DNA of 53,216 nucleotides from Synergistaceae bacterium (GTDB taxonomy: Bacteria > Synergistota > Synergistia > Synergistales > Aminobacteriaceae), in contig JAHDKR010000117.1 in assembly GCA_018436785.1 (NCBI GenBank), positions 1 to 53,216 on the forward strand. Direction: 5' to 3'. The notes under the pieces are model-generated. The model had not been told where the DNA came from and ran no database searches. It saw only the letters and a list, made by a program, of their open reading frames with translations. Both the position numbers and the translations under genes were made by a program. Shown here piece by piece: positions 24,459-34,107 of this stretch (the first letter of the stretch is position 1; each line of letters begins with the position of its first letter).

Positions 24459-24563
24459 CTGTTTCTCTCCCTTCATGTTTTCAAAATGTATTCTTCTTCA
24501 AAACAGTACCCGTGGTCGACTCTGTCCGCACCCCCTTCCGGATGTCTGAAAAAATGACGCGCT

Positions 24564-25847
24564 CTACGGAAGCACAAGATTCGGGATGAACATGACGATC
24601 TGCGGGAAGAAGATGAGCAGGATGAGCACCGCCAGCTCCGCGACGACGAAGGGAGCGATGGACTTTACCAGCTCCTCGAACTTTACGTTCGCCACGCCGG
24701 TCGCCACGTAGAGGACCGTTCCCACCGGCGGGGTGATGAGCCCGATGCCGAGGTTCACCGACATGATCACGCCGAAGTAAACCGGATCGACCCCCGCCTG
24801 CTGCATCACCGGAAGAAGGATCGGCGCGAGGATGAGCATCGCCGGGGTAAGATCCATGACGAAGCCGACGAGGAAGAGAAGCACGTTCGTCATCAGGAGG
24901 ACGCCGAGCTGCGAGTCGGTGATCGACTGGACCATCGCCGCGAGCTCGAAGGGAACCCGCGCGCGGGTGAGCAGCCACGCAGTGCACATCGCCATACCGC
25001 AGAGGTAGAGCACCGTGGCGGTCGTCTTGCCTGTCGACAAAAAGATGCCGGGCAGGTCTTTGAACGTGATCTCCTTGTAGACGAAGAGCCCGAGAATCAT
25101 GGCGACGAACGCCGAGATCGCGCCCGCCTCCGTCGCGGTGAAGATGCCGCCGAGAATGCCTCCCACGATGATGACCGGAATGGAGAGCGCCCACCCCGCG
25201 CTCAGGAGAGTCTGGCCGACGCGCTTGACCGAGAACTTCCTGTCCGGAGCGGGTCTGGCGATCCCCTTCTTCTTCGTGATGAAGTAAGTGGTCATCATCA
25301 GGGCCAGTCCGACGACGATGCCCGGGATGATGCCGCCGAGGAAGATTCTGGCGATCGAGGTGCTCGTGATGATGCCGAAGAGGATGAACGGGATGCTCGG
25401 CGGAATGATGATGCCGATGACCGCCGCCGACGCGCAGATCGCCGCCGCGAGCGGGGCGGGGAAGCCCTGCTTCTTCATCGGCGGGATGAGCAGACCGCCG
25501 ATCGCCGCCGTCTCGGCTACCGCCGAACCGCAGATGCCACCGAAGAACATGCTGCTCAGGATGGAGACGTGCCCCAGGCCGCCCGTGATGTGCCCCACGA
25601 GGGCGTCCGCGAAGTCCACAAGCCTGCGGGCGATGCCGCCCCTGTTCATCACCTCGCCCACGAACATGAAGAAGGGGATGGCGAGGAGCGGGAAGCTGTC
25701 GGCTCCCTGGATGACCTTCGCGGGGAGCGCCATCAGGGGGATGTCCATCACGAGCAGCATCACGATGTTCGCGATGCCCAGGCAAAAGACGATGGGAACG
25801 CCGAAGATGGTAAAGAAGAAGAGAATGCCGAGAAAGAGCCAGAGCAT
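24564..25847 (-). CDS. dctM: TRAP transporter large permease, DctM family
   Basis: 427 residues, typical DctM length, with about 12 membrane segments. Family landmarks include LLAIPFFMFVGEVMNRGG, FGGICGSAVAETAAIGGLLIPPM split over two helices, and the C-terminal GIGLITPPVGTVLYVATGVA. It forms the sodium-coupled channel of the transporter with the small subunit. Its start follows the dctQ stop by 4 bases. Confidence 0.96.
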   Translation of the reverse strand: MLWLFLGILFFFTIFGVPIVFCLGIANIVMLLVMDIPLMALPAKVIQGADSFPLLAIPFFMFVGEVMNRGGIARRLVDFADALVGHITGGLGHVSILSSMFFGGICGSAVAETAAIGGLLIPPMKKQGFPAPLAAAICASAAVIGIIIPPSIPFILFGIITSTSIARIFLGGIIPGIVVGLALMMTTYFITKKKGIARPAPDRKFSVKRVGQTLLSAGWALSIPVIIVGGILGGIFTATEAGAISAFVAMILGLFVYKEITFKDLPGIFLSTGKTTATVLYLCGMAMCTAWLLTRARVPFELAAMVQSITDSQLGVLLMTNVLLFLVGFVMDLTPAMLILAPILLPVMQQAGVDPVYFGVIMSVNLGIGLITPPVGTVLYVATGVANVKFEELVKSIAPFVVAELAVLILLIFFPQIVMFIPNLVLP

Positions 25848-25851
25848 GGCG

Positions 25852-26346
25852 TTACCTCCCCGCCGGGGCGGACGGCGTTGCGAGCAGCATGCCGATCCAC
25901 TTCCCGATCTTCAGGATGTTCAGGACCACCATCAGGCACCCCGTAAGCGGGACGACGATGTAGACCCAGGTCATTGGGATATCGAGCGCGGGAGAGAGGT
26001 TCGTCGCGGAGAAGGCGACCTCCCAGCCGTGCCAGGTGATAACGAGGATGACGCAGCCGATGGCGATCTCGCTCAGGAGGCGGACGACGGTGCGGACTCG
26101 GTCGCTCCTGATGCGGTCCACGACGAAGTCCAGTCCGATGTGTTCGTCCAGTCCGTAGGCGTACGCCGCCCCGAGGAAGGTCACCCAGATGAAGATGAAG
26201 CGCGACAGCTCGTCCGACCATCCGAGCGAGCTGTTGAGGCAGTAGCGCGTGAAGACGCTCACGCCGACGATGATGAAGAGGGCCATTGTCATGACGGTGA
26301 GCGCGACTCTGTAGAGGGCGGTCCCCAGTTGCAGCAGCCGCTTCAT
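25852..26346 (-). CDS. dctQ: TRAP transporter small permease, DctQ family
   Basis: 164 residues with four membrane helices and the family motif VFTRYCLNSSLGWSDELSRF (residues 29-48), followed by GAAYAYGLDEHIGLD. It is the partner of DctM. The ATG at 26346 overlaps the stop of the LarA-family gene (ATGA), showing that transport and enzyme are co-translated. Confidence 0.94.
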   Translation of the reverse strand: MKRLLQLGTALYRVALTVMTMALFIIVGVSVFTRYCLNSSLGWSDELSRFIFIWVTFLGAAYAYGLDEHIGLDFVVDRIRSDRVRTVVRLLSEIAIGCVILVITWHGWEVAFSATNLSPALDIPMTWVYIVVPLTGCLMVVLNILKIGKWIGMLLATPSAPAGR

Positions 26347-27632
26347 CGTGCGTCCCTCCGGGGTTCGTGAATCGGGAGCAGATCGCCGCCGTTCTGCAGG
26401 ACGATCACCGTGGCGTCCGGGTCGGTCATCGAGAAGGCGAGATCGAGCGCTTGCTGCGGCGTCGCGGCGGGGAAAAAGCCGAGTTTCTTCGAGGTTGCGT
26501 CGTCGATGCAGGGGCAGACCATAATCCCCCGCCCCTTGTCGCGGATGATCCGCCCGACGTGGACGATATGCGCGGCCATCGTCAAGTCCTCGATCTCGTT
26601 TCTGTCCACCATTTCCTTTACTTCGGAGAAGGGGAGGTAGCCGATCTCCGTGAGTTCCGGGTGCCCCTGCGCGACGCCCTCGGGGCAGGGGGTGACCGTG
26701 ATTAAAACGCCGCCGCGCTTCAACGGGAGGTCTCCCGCGTAGATCCCCTTCGCGGCCTGCCACAGTTCGCTGTCGGCGGGGAATGTGTCCGTAACCACGA
26801 TGTCGGCGTACTCGGGGAACGGAACGCCGAAGATCTCCCGCGACGCCTCGCAGCCTGCGGCGTGCGCCTTCTCCGGGTCGCCGCAGACGCAGCGGTAGAT
26901 ACGCTCCTCCCGGTCAAGAACCACGTTCACGATGAAAGAGAGCCCTGCTTTCTTCGCCACGGCGTTCATCTCGCGGCGCACGGGGTTGTCGATGGTCCCC
27001 ATGATCTCAGCGCCGTCGTAGAGCGCGCTGATCCAGTGCGTCTGGCCTGTGGTGACCACTCCGGAGACGCCCGGCTGGACCATCTTCGCCCCTCCGGAGA
27101 AACCTGCAACCCTGTGCGGGGTGATGTGTCCCACTGCGATTACGTGGTCGAACTCAAGAAGCAGCTTGTTCACCCAGACGTCGGTACCGTGTTCGGTGAC
27201 CCCGATATGGGCCAGCCCGCTCTCGTCGTGGGCGTCGTGCTGGAATATCCGTAGACGTCCGGCGAGTTCCGCGCCAACCTTTGCCCCCACCTCGGCGTCC
27301 GTCATGTGACGGTGCGTTCCGAGGGCGATCAGTATCGCAGTGTCCTGAATCTGCACGCCGCCTGCGGCCAACTCCTCCAGGACAAGCGGGAGGATACGGG
27401 CGGCGGGGGTGTTGCGGGTGTTATCGTCGATGAGCAACAGAGCGGAATCTCCCCGTTTTACCATGTCCTTCAGCCCGGGGGAGGCGATCGGTTCGGCAAG
27501 AGCTCGTCGTACTTCGTCAAGATCAGTTCCCGTCGGGGGCGTCGCAGTTCGGGGAGCGAGCACCGCCAGTAGGTTCTCGTCGGGAATCACCATATCGCCG
27601 AAACCGTCATAGGGAAAGGCGATTCGAGCCAT
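26343..27632 (-). CDS. LarA family nickel-pincer enzyme (lactate racemase-like)
   Basis: 429 residues from an ATG with AAGGAGGT upstream. Residues used in lactate racemase to bind substrate and the nickel-pincer nucleotide can all be matched: DNTRNTP (Arg), GTHRHMT (His), and PHRVAGFSGGAKMVQPG followed by THW (His, Lys, His). Family members racemise or epimerise 2-hydroxy acids. No larB, larC or larE is in the window, so the cofactor genes must lie elsewhere if the enzyme is active. Coupling to a TRAP transporter indicates that its substrate is an imported 2-hydroxy acid, not necessarily lactate. Confidence 0.92.
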   Translation of the reverse strand: MARIAFPYDGFGDMVIPDENLLAVLAPRTATPPTGTDLDEVRRALAEPIASPGLKDMVKRGDSALLLIDDNTRNTPAARILPLVLEELAAGGVQIQDTAILIALGTHRHMTDAEVGAKVGAELAGRLRIFQHDAHDESGLAHIGVTEHGTDVWVNKLLLEFDHVIAVGHITPHRVAGFSGGAKMVQPGVSGVVTTGQTHWISALYDGAEIMGTIDNPVRREMNAVAKKAGLSFIVNVVLDREERIYRCVCGDPEKAHAAGCEASREIFGVPFPEYADIVVTDTFPADSELWQAAKGIYAGDLPLKRGGVLITVTPCPEGVAQGHPELTEIGYLPFSEVKEMVDRNEIEDLTMAAHIVHVGRIIRDKGRGIMVCPCIDDATSKKLGFFPAATPQQALDLAFSMTDPDATVIVLQNGGDLLPIHEPRRDAR

Positions 27633-28013
27633 GGCGCACCTCCTTCTCGATTTTCGCGGGGATGTCGTCTTGGTATATTGCTTCACCTCCGAAAAATGGC
27701 GCCCGGAGGAGGGTGTTTTGTCAGGCGAAACACTATCCCGCGATTTTTTTCTATGTTCCATTATAATGCCTTTTCAGTGTTTTATGCGCGAAGAGGGCGA
27801 AAAGATTTTGCTATAAGAAGACCGTATTTCGGAAGGAAGTTTGCTCGTGCTATGATGTGCTCCGGAGGTGCGTACGATGTATACGGTAAAAAGAAGAAAT
27901 GAAACGCTTGTGCATCTTTTGGGGCCGTTCTTCTCTCTTTCTGCGATTCGAGCGTACGGGGAGAGATGTTCTGGGCAGTGTGCGGAATGCATACGCGCGG
28001 GAGGGGTTGTGTC
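27633..28013. promoter_or_regulatory. divergent intergenic region, larA-TRAP operon and CNNM gene
   Basis: A 381-base stretch without a convincing gene; the short frames in it lack ribosome sites. It holds ATTATAAT (27760-27767), usable as a -10 on either strand, TATGAT (27851-27856) facing the CNNM gene with only a poor -35, and an inverted repeat GTGTTT/AAACAC (27713-27718, 27728-27733) between the likely minus-strand start and larA, a plausible operator. Confidence 0.4.
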
Positions 28014-29264
28014 ATGAATCAAATGTCATTCTTTGGTTTTCTCGCCCTCTTTCTCTTCTGTTTTGTTCTCTCGGCTTTTTTTTCCGCTTCGGAGATGGCA
28101 TATTCCGGCATCAACAAAATCAGGGTGAAGCGCTTCGTCGAGGAGGGGCGTCCGGGCGCAGTAAAGGCGCAGGAGCTGCTGCGCGATTTCAACGGGACGC
28201 TTTCGGCAATTCTCATCGGCGGGAATATCGTCGACATCTTTATGACGGCGCTGGCTACTGCCGTGCTGACAACACTTTTCGGTCCCATAGGCGCGGTGTA
28301 TTCGACTCTTTTAATGACGTCTCTTATCATCCTCTTCGGCGAAATACTGCCGAAAGCGTTCGTAAAAGACCGCTCCGAAGAGTTTGCGCTCTCCGCCGCG
28401 GGGATGCTGCATCTTCTGGTGCGCCTTTTCCGCCCCTTTACGAACTTCACCCGCAAGCTTGCGGCAGTCTTACGACGCTGGGCGCCCGGTCCTGCCGACA
28501 ATCTTCCCGGCGTGACCCACGACGAGCTGCTCTCGATCGTGGATGCGATGCACGAAGAGGGAGTGCTGCCGGGGGCGGAGCAGGAGCTCATCGGGAACGC
28601 CATCAACTTCAACGAGTTGGAGGTGTGGGAGGTGCAGACGCCGCGAGTGGACCTTTTCGCCATCAACATCAGGGAGCCTCTCGAAAACGTCCGCAATCTG
28701 GTGGTCAAAAATCACTATTCCAGAGTTCCGGTCTACGAGGGCACGGTGGACAACATCGTCGGTTTCCTCAGCGAAAAGGATTTTCTCGCCAAGTGCGTAC
28801 AGGGCGAACCTTTCGAACTGAAGAGCGTGCTTACCCGGCCTCTTCTCATCGCCGGCAGCGCCAGCCTGATGGACGCTTTCCGCATCCTTCAGGCGTCGCG
28901 AAGCCACATGGCCGTCATTCTGGACGAGTACGGAGGAACCTCCGGCATCGTCACCATGGAGGACCTTCTGGAGGAGCTTGTCGGGGACATTTACGACGAG
29001 CACGACGACATCAAAGAGAACTTCACCCAGGTCGAGGAGAACGTCTTTCTGGTCAATGCCGACGTCTATTTAAGCGATCTATTCGACAAATTTCTCCATC
29101 GTCCGAGTCCTGAAAGCGAATCAAGCACATTCGGCGGATGGCTTCTTGAGCGTTTCACAATTCTTCCGGAGGTGGGGGCTACCGTCCAGTGGGAGGATCT
29201 GACGTTTCAAATCGCGAAAATTAACGGACAGAGGATTCAGAAAGTCCGCATTATCAAACAGTAA
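28014..29264 (+). CDS. CNNM/CorC (HlyC) family membrane protein with CBS pair
   Basis: 416 residues from an ATG with GGGAGGGG upstream. The N-terminal DUF21 (CNNM) domain, residues 1-180, has three to four membrane helices (SAFFSASEMAYSGI, ILIGGNIVDIFMTALATAVL, FGEILPKAF). Two CBS motifs follow (residues 200-320), then a CorC_HlyC domain (about 335-416) with GGWLLERF. Such proteins are linked to magnesium or cobalt efflux; older haemolysin annotations are not supported. It is a single-gene unit ended by a long hairpin. Confidence 0.94.
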   Translation: MNQMSFFGFLALFLFCFVLSAFFSASEMAYSGINKIRVKRFVEEGRPGAVKAQELLRDFNGTLSAILIGGNIVDIFMTALATAVLTTLFGPIGAVYSTLLMTSLIILFGEILPKAFVKDRSEEFALSAAGMLHLLVRLFRPFTNFTRKLAAVLRRWAPGPADNLPGVTHDELLSIVDAMHEEGVLPGAEQELIGNAINFNELEVWEVQTPRVDLFAINIREPLENVRNLVVKNHYSRVPVYEGTVDNIVGFLSEKDFLAKCVQGEPFELKSVLTRPLLIAGSASLMDAFRILQASRSHMAVILDEYGGTSGIVTMEDLLEELVGDIYDEHDDIKENFTQVEENVFLVNADVYLSDLFDKFLHRPSPESESSTFGGWLLERFTILPEVGATVQWEDLTFQIAKINGQRIQKVRIIKQ

Positions 29265-29276
29265 AATACAACAAGG

Positions 29277-29331
29277 ACACAACATAAGAAGCCCCCTCCG
29301 ACACGGAGGGGGCTTCTTATGTTGTGTTTTT
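29277..29331. terminator. very long bidirectional terminator hairpin
   Basis: A perfect 24-base-pair stem (arms 29277-29300 and 29304-29327, ACACAACATAAGAAG outer part, CCCCCTCCG inner part) closes on a 3-base loop ACA and is followed by TTTT. It ends the CNNM transcript and, from the other strand, the convergent Sel1 gene. The length and perfection of the stem are unusual for a bacterial terminator. Confidence 0.9.
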
Positions 29332-29360
29332 AAAAACAAGAAGAGATCCTTGCCCGTCGT

Positions 29361-30809
29361 TTATTTCTTCGGCTCAAGTCGCTCAAGAGCCTTCTGTGCG
29401 AAGTCGTCTCCCTGATCAGCGGCTTTGCGGTACCATTCGAGGGCTTTTTTCATATCTTTCCGGACGCCCTTGCCGTTTTCGTATACCCAGCCGAGGTTGC
29501 TCTGGGCGCTGGCATTCCCCTGTTCCGCCGCCAGACTGAACCATTTGTAGGCATCCTTATCGCTTTGGGGAACCCCTTTCCCGTTCTGATACATCCATCC
29601 AAGGTTGCTCTGTGCGGTAGCGTACCCCTGTTCTGCGGCCAAGCGGTACCATTCCGCAGCCTCTTTATCGTCCTGGGGAACGCCTCTTCCCTTCTCGTAC
29701 ATCCACCCGATATTTGTCTGGGCGCGAGGATCGCCCTGTTCGGCGGCCACGGTATACCACCCCACCGCCTCCTCGTCGCTCTGGGGTACGCCGAGCCCGT
29801 TCTGATAGAGCCATGCAAGATTGGTCTGCGCGCGCGCATGTCCCTGTTCCGCAGCTCTTCGGTACCATTCTGCGGCTTCCGTTTCGTTCTTGTCGACGCC
29901 GCTGCCGCTCTCGTACATCCATCCGAGGTTTGTCTGCGCGTACAGATTGCCCTGCTCGGCGGCTTTGCGATACCATTCGACGGCTTTTTTCTCGTCGCGG
30001 CGGAGCCCCCTGCCATTTTCGTACATCCATCCGAGGTTGGTCTGCGCGCGCGAATCCCCCTGTTCGGCAGCCGTGCGGTACCAATCGACAGCTTTGCGGT
30101 CGTTCTGACGAACTCCTCTGCCGTTTTCGTACATCCATCCGAGGTTTGTCTGCGCGATTATGTACCCCTGCTCCGCCGCCTTGGTGTAGAGTTCGACCGC
30201 TTTCTTCTCGTCCTTGGGAACTCCTGTACCGTATTCATACAGTACGCCAAGGTTGTTCTGAGCGCGGGGGAGCCCCTGTTCAGCGGCCTTTGAGTACCAT
30301 TCGACCGCGAGCTGCAGGTCCAGCGGGACGCCTCTGCCTTTTTCGTACATCCAGGCCAGATTCGCCTGGGCGACCGAGTTGCCCTGTTCAGCGGCCTTTC
30401 GGTACCACTTGACCGCTTCTTCCACGTTTTCCGGCATCCCTTCGCCGGTGTCGTACATCCAGCCGAGTTCATTCTGCGCTTCAATATCCCCCATAAGCGC
30501 CTTCTCCTCCGTGGTCAACACCAGAGAGTCAAAAAGCCCCAAAGGAAGCCCCTTCAAGAGATTGCCCGTTGATTCCGCGGCAGTATCCGCCGGAGGGGTC
30601 AATGCGGCATTGCGGACATATTCGTCCAGTTCAATGGACTGCTCCCGGAAGACCTCCTCCATCTCTTCCATTTTGTCTCCTTCGATAAATTCCTCCATTG
30701 CTGTGGGAACAGTGACAAAGAATTTACCTCCCGGGACAAGAAACAAAAGAATGGTCGTAATTATTCCGATTTCAGAAAACCCTTTCCGCCGGTGTTCGCT
30801 GTGTTTCAT
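29361..30809 (-). CDS. Sel1-repeat (TPR-like) protein
   Basis: 482 residues from an ATG with AAGGAG upstream. One hydrophobic segment (IGIITTILLFLVPGG, residues 14-28) is a membrane anchor or signal. From residue about 110 there are ten complete 36-residue Sel1 repeats of the form AQTNLGWMYENGRGV..KAVEWYRKAAEQG and a partial one at the C-terminus. Sel1 arrays are adaptor scaffolds, often in envelope stress or secretion. The repeats are very alike, pointing to recent expansion. The partner is unknown. Confidence 0.93.
   Translation of the reverse strand: MKHSEHRRKGFSEIGIITTILLFLVPGGKFFVTVPTAMEEFIEGDKMEEMEEVFREQSIELDEYVRNAALTPPADTAAESTGNLLKGLPLGLFDSLVLTTEEKALMGDIEAQNELGWMYDTGEGMPENVEEAVKWYRKAAEQGNSVAQANLAWMYEKGRGVPLDLQLAVEWYSKAAEQGLPRAQNNLGVLYEYGTGVPKDEKKAVELYTKAAEQGYIIAQTNLGWMYENGRGVRQNDRKAVDWYRTAAEQGDSRAQTNLGWMYENGRGLRRDEKKAVEWYRKAAEQGNLYAQTNLGWMYESGSGVDKNETEAAEWYRRAAEQGHARAQTNLAWLYQNGLGVPQSDEEAVGWYTVAAEQGDPRAQTNIGWMYEKGRGVPQDDKEAAEWYRLAAEQGYATAQSNLGWMYQNGKGVPQSDKDAYKWFSLAAEQGNASAQSNLGWVYENGKGVRKDMKKALEWYRKAADQGDDFAQKALERLEPKK
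29395..30490 (-). repeat. 108-bp tandem coding repeat (Sel1 units)
   Basis: About ten tandem 108-base units encode the Sel1 repeats. Blocks such as the one for TNLGWMYENGRG are nearly identical in DNA between several units, so the array can probably expand or contract by recombination. Confidence 0.8.
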
Positions 30810-30903
30810 GTCTCACTCCTTCTTTCTGTCGGGGGTTTTAGGGAAGACCTTATCGGTTTTCCCGTAATGCCGTTCTTTTTCAAAGAGAGCGCTTCCGCAG
30901 AGG

Positions 30904-32415
30904 CTACTTTTCAAAGCGGACGCCGTTAATCAGCTCTTTGATCCACCCCTGCGCAGCCACGTACTCAGTCTTCGGCAGCAGGACGGCGAGGAGGAGGTCG
31001 TCGTCTGCGAAGAGCGCCGTGACCAGAGCCTTCCCGCCGCGCGCTGAATACAGTCCGACGGGGACGTTTCTTCCCTGGATTTCCCAGGTCGCCTGCCCGC
31101 TCTCCTTTGCTTCCAGCTCATCGAGGAGTTCCTCGTGCGCAAACTCCCCGTCCAGCGCACTGTAGAAGATGGACAGAAGTATGATCGTGTCCTTCTTCCC
31201 TTCAATCGTGTAGGTGAACGACTCTCCGAGGACGTCGACCGGGTCGAGCTGTTCCATGGCGTCCTGTTTTGCTCCTTCGGGGAGCGTCAGTGTGAAGTGT
31301 TCGGTAGGAGAACGGAAGATGCGTTCGTCCTGCAGGTCGGAGAAGGGCGGAGGGGGAGAGAGGGCGGGAAGGGGCTGAATCAGCGTCATCGAGTCGAGCA
31401 GCGCGTCGACCGCCGCCTTCCCTTTGTTGAAACGGTCCATTTCAAACGAGGAAAAGGTAAAATCGTACATTGCGGGAGCGAATACCCGCGAAGGCGTATC
31501 CGCCTGCTGTTTGACCGCGATGATGCACAGACGGTAGACAAAATTCGAATCCGGCTTCTGGATGGAGAAATCGTGGACGATCGCGTCGCAGCCTGCGACG
31601 GAACGGGTCTTCGTCTGCAGAGGAGTGTATTTCCCCCTCCGTTTGTGCATATCGATCATGGCGTTCAAAACGGCCTCCAGTGGATTCTTCTTCTCCACGA
31701 TCGCAGAGAGCGCGGTAGACTCATCCCCGGTGCTGCGCCCGAAGGCCAGTAGCGATATCAGTACAGTGTCCTCGCCGGTATCGCCGTAATAATCGTAGCA
31801 GTGAACCCCCTCTTCCTTCAGATCGTTCGCTTCGCGCCATCCAGGGGCGAGTTCGATGGAAAAAACGCCTTCCTGGACTTTTCGCGGGGGCGCGACCGGT
31901 TTCCGGATAACCCGGACGGAGGAGACGACTTCGCTGAACGGTCCTTCGAGCATGGCGGCGGTATTGATCGTCGTATTGAAGAAAAAGGTGTAGGCGGATT
32001 TGTCCACAACGAGCGCGACGGCCCTTCCCGCGAACTGCACGGGGCTCCCCGGCGGGTAGTAGAGGAAGTCGTGCATCACCGCCTCGGTTCCGGAGAGCGA
32101 GATGTTTCTCATGCCGATCGCCTGGTACCCCGCAAATCCCGCGGCGTTCTTCCGGATGCCTTCCTGGAGGACTGTCGTAGGACTTTTCTGTTCGAAGAGG
32201 AACTCTTTCATCAGGAAGAGCTCGCCGACCGGATGCCCCTGGTACATCAGGACATGGTATGCCTTCGCTCCCGGAGATTCCTGTTGCACCCATCCGTGCG
32301 GCGTGGAGTATTCAACGTCATCCACAGCATGCACCCCCGCGAGCGCCGGAAGCGGCGTAACGCACCACAGACCCCAGAGTAACGTGAAGAATACGAAACA
32401 CCCTTTGCGAATCAC
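30904..32415 (-). CDS. secreted protein of unknown function, repeated PsbP/Mog1-like domains
   Basis: 503 residues from a GTG at 32415 with AAGGGGG upstream. An ATG 60 codons upstream is in frame but lies before the likely -10 (32569-32574), so it is not used. The first 26 residues are a signal peptide (hydrophobic core, then PLPALAG). The mature part appears to contain three related units of 130-160 residues, each beginning with a Gly-Trp strand or its equivalent (STPHGWVQQ, APGWREAND, TEHFTLTLPEGA), like PsbP/Mog1-type folds. A similar unit occurs at the N-terminus of the 46496-48925 protein. Function unknown. Confidence 0.7.
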   Translation of the reverse strand: MIRKGCFVFFTLLWGLWCVTPLPALAGVHAVDDVEYSTPHGWVQQESPGAKAYHVLMYQGHPVGELFLMKEFLFEQKSPTTVLQEGIRKNAAGFAGYQAIGMRNISLSGTEAVMHDFLYYPPGSPVQFAGRAVALVVDKSAYTFFFNTTINTAAMLEGPFSEVVSSVRVIRKPVAPPRKVQEGVFSIELAPGWREANDLKEEGVHCYDYYGDTGEDTVLISLLAFGRSTGDESTALSAIVEKKNPLEAVLNAMIDMHKRRGKYTPLQTKTRSVAGCDAIVHDFSIQKPDSNFVYRLCIIAVKQQADTPSRVFAPAMYDFTFSSFEMDRFNKGKAAVDALLDSMTLIQPLPALSPPPPFSDLQDERIFRSPTEHFTLTLPEGAKQDAMEQLDPVDVLGESFTYTIEGKKDTIILLSIFYSALDGEFAHEELLDELEAKESGQATWEIQGRNVPVGLYSARGGKALVTALFADDDLLLAVLLPKTEYVAAQGWIKELINGVRFEK

Positions 32416-32568
32416 CGGTATTCCCCCTTCCCGTATCGACGGTCCGCTGCGCCTGAAGCCGTACTCGTGAGAGTGGAACGACGCCCCCTCCGAGCGCGTT
32501 TCACAGGAGGGAGGATTCTGAAAGCTCAAAGTGCGGCGTTGCGCATATCGGGCCTGCATCGTCGCATT

Positions 32569-32574
32569 ATTGTA
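32569..32574 (-). promoter_or_regulatory. candidate -10 box of the PsbP-like gene
   Basis: TACAAT on the minus strand, about 155 bases before the GTG start; no consensus -35 is visible 16-18 bases upstream. It supports the shorter gene start. Confidence 0.35.
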
Positions 32575-32638
32575 CCACGATGCGCACTTTTTCATCAGGT
32601 TGTCTTTGGCGGGAAGAGCGTAGTTTTTTGAGAGAAGT

Positions 32639-32671
32639 GAGCGCTGCCGGAGGGACTCTCCGGCAGCGCTC
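32639..32671 (-). other. 14-bp perfect hairpin after trpB
   Basis: GAGCGCTGCCGGAG and CTCCGGCAGCGCTC pair perfectly around GGACT immediately after the trpB stop. On the minus strand no T tract follows, so it may be a 3'-end stabiliser or a Rho-assisted end rather than an intrinsic terminator. Confidence 0.5.
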
Positions 32672-32677
32672 GCATGT

Positions 32678-33877
<1,200 letters not shown>

Positions 33878-33923
33878 TTCGATCTCCTCCTTCGAAGTTG
33901 CGAAGATGCTCTTCGCTGAATAC

Positions 33924-33953
33924 AAAAAGGGCCGTCTCAAGCGACGGCCCTTT
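33924..33953 (-). terminator. trp attenuator terminator T2
   Basis: On the minus strand AAAGGGCCGTC pairs with GACGGCCCTTT, followed by further T. It lies about 25 bases after T1 and uses nearly the same arm sequence. Confidence 0.88.
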
Positions 33954-33967
33954 GAAACTACGGATAC

Positions 33968-34002
33968 AAAAAGGGCCGCGGGAAACGTTTGCTCCCGCGG
34001 CC
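33968..34002 (-). terminator. trp attenuator terminator T1
   Basis: On the minus strand GGCCGCGGGA and TCCCGCGGCC form a perfect 10-bp stem, then CTTTTTG. It is the leader-controlled terminator. Confidence 0.9.
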
Positions 34003-34032
34003 ACCTGAAAACAGGTCAAAGGCGGCGGGACC

Positions 34033-34101
34033 CTAGGGCCGCCACCACCACATGTTCATCGTCGTATACTTCCGGTCGAGTGTGTGCGCTGTCTTTTTCA
34101 T
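34033..34101 (-). CDS. trpL: trp leader peptide with three consecutive Trp codons
   Basis: The 22-codon frame MKKTAHTLDRKYTTMNMWWWRP ends at TAG 34033-34035 inside the 1:2 hairpin loop. Three adjacent TGG codons (34042-34050) abut segment 1 of the attenuator, the classic stall position. The predicted transcription start falls at or next to the ATG at 34101, which would make the long form leaderless; the internal ATG at 34059 (8 residues, MNMWWWRP) has GGAAG upstream and is an equally good start. Either form puts the ribosome at the Trp codons. Confidence 0.85.
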   Translation of the reverse strand: MKKTAHTLDRKYTTMNMWWWRP

Positions 34102-34107
34102 GCAGGG

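Larger units (their letters stand above)
33901..34101 (-). promoter_or_regulatory. trp attenuator leader with two chained terminators
   Basis: Minus-strand RNA order: Trp codons (34042-34050); segment 1 GGCGGC and segment 2 GCCGCC (34038-34043 with 34021-34026); small ACCTG/CAGGT hairpin (34003-34016); terminator T1 (33974-34002 plus T tract); terminator T2 (33929-33950 plus T tract); a small hairpin 33901-33915 before the trpB ribosome site. Segment 2 with its flank (TCCCGCCGCC) differs from the T1 3' arm (TCCCGCGGCC) at one base, so it can replace it by pairing with the T1 5' arm as the antiterminator. The T1 3' arm in turn (CGGCCCTTT) is complementary to the T2 5' arm (AAAGGGCCG). Confidence 0.85.

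Noticed and set aside
25288..26370. Plus-strand frame of Met/Pro-rich sequence opposite the TRAP genes
   Set aside because: Shadow of dctM and dctQ; no ribosome site, and repeated Met/Pro is the antisense of common codons there.
27899..29113. Alternative 404-codon plus-strand frame over the CNNM gene
   Set aside because: Arg/Gly/Ser-rich and without domains, while the overlapping frame encodes DUF21, CBS and CorC_HlyC domains.
29395..30490. The regular 108-base repeats as a CRISPR-like or satellite array
   Set aside because: The repeat unit is a multiple of three and encodes Sel1 units in frame; there are no unique spacers.
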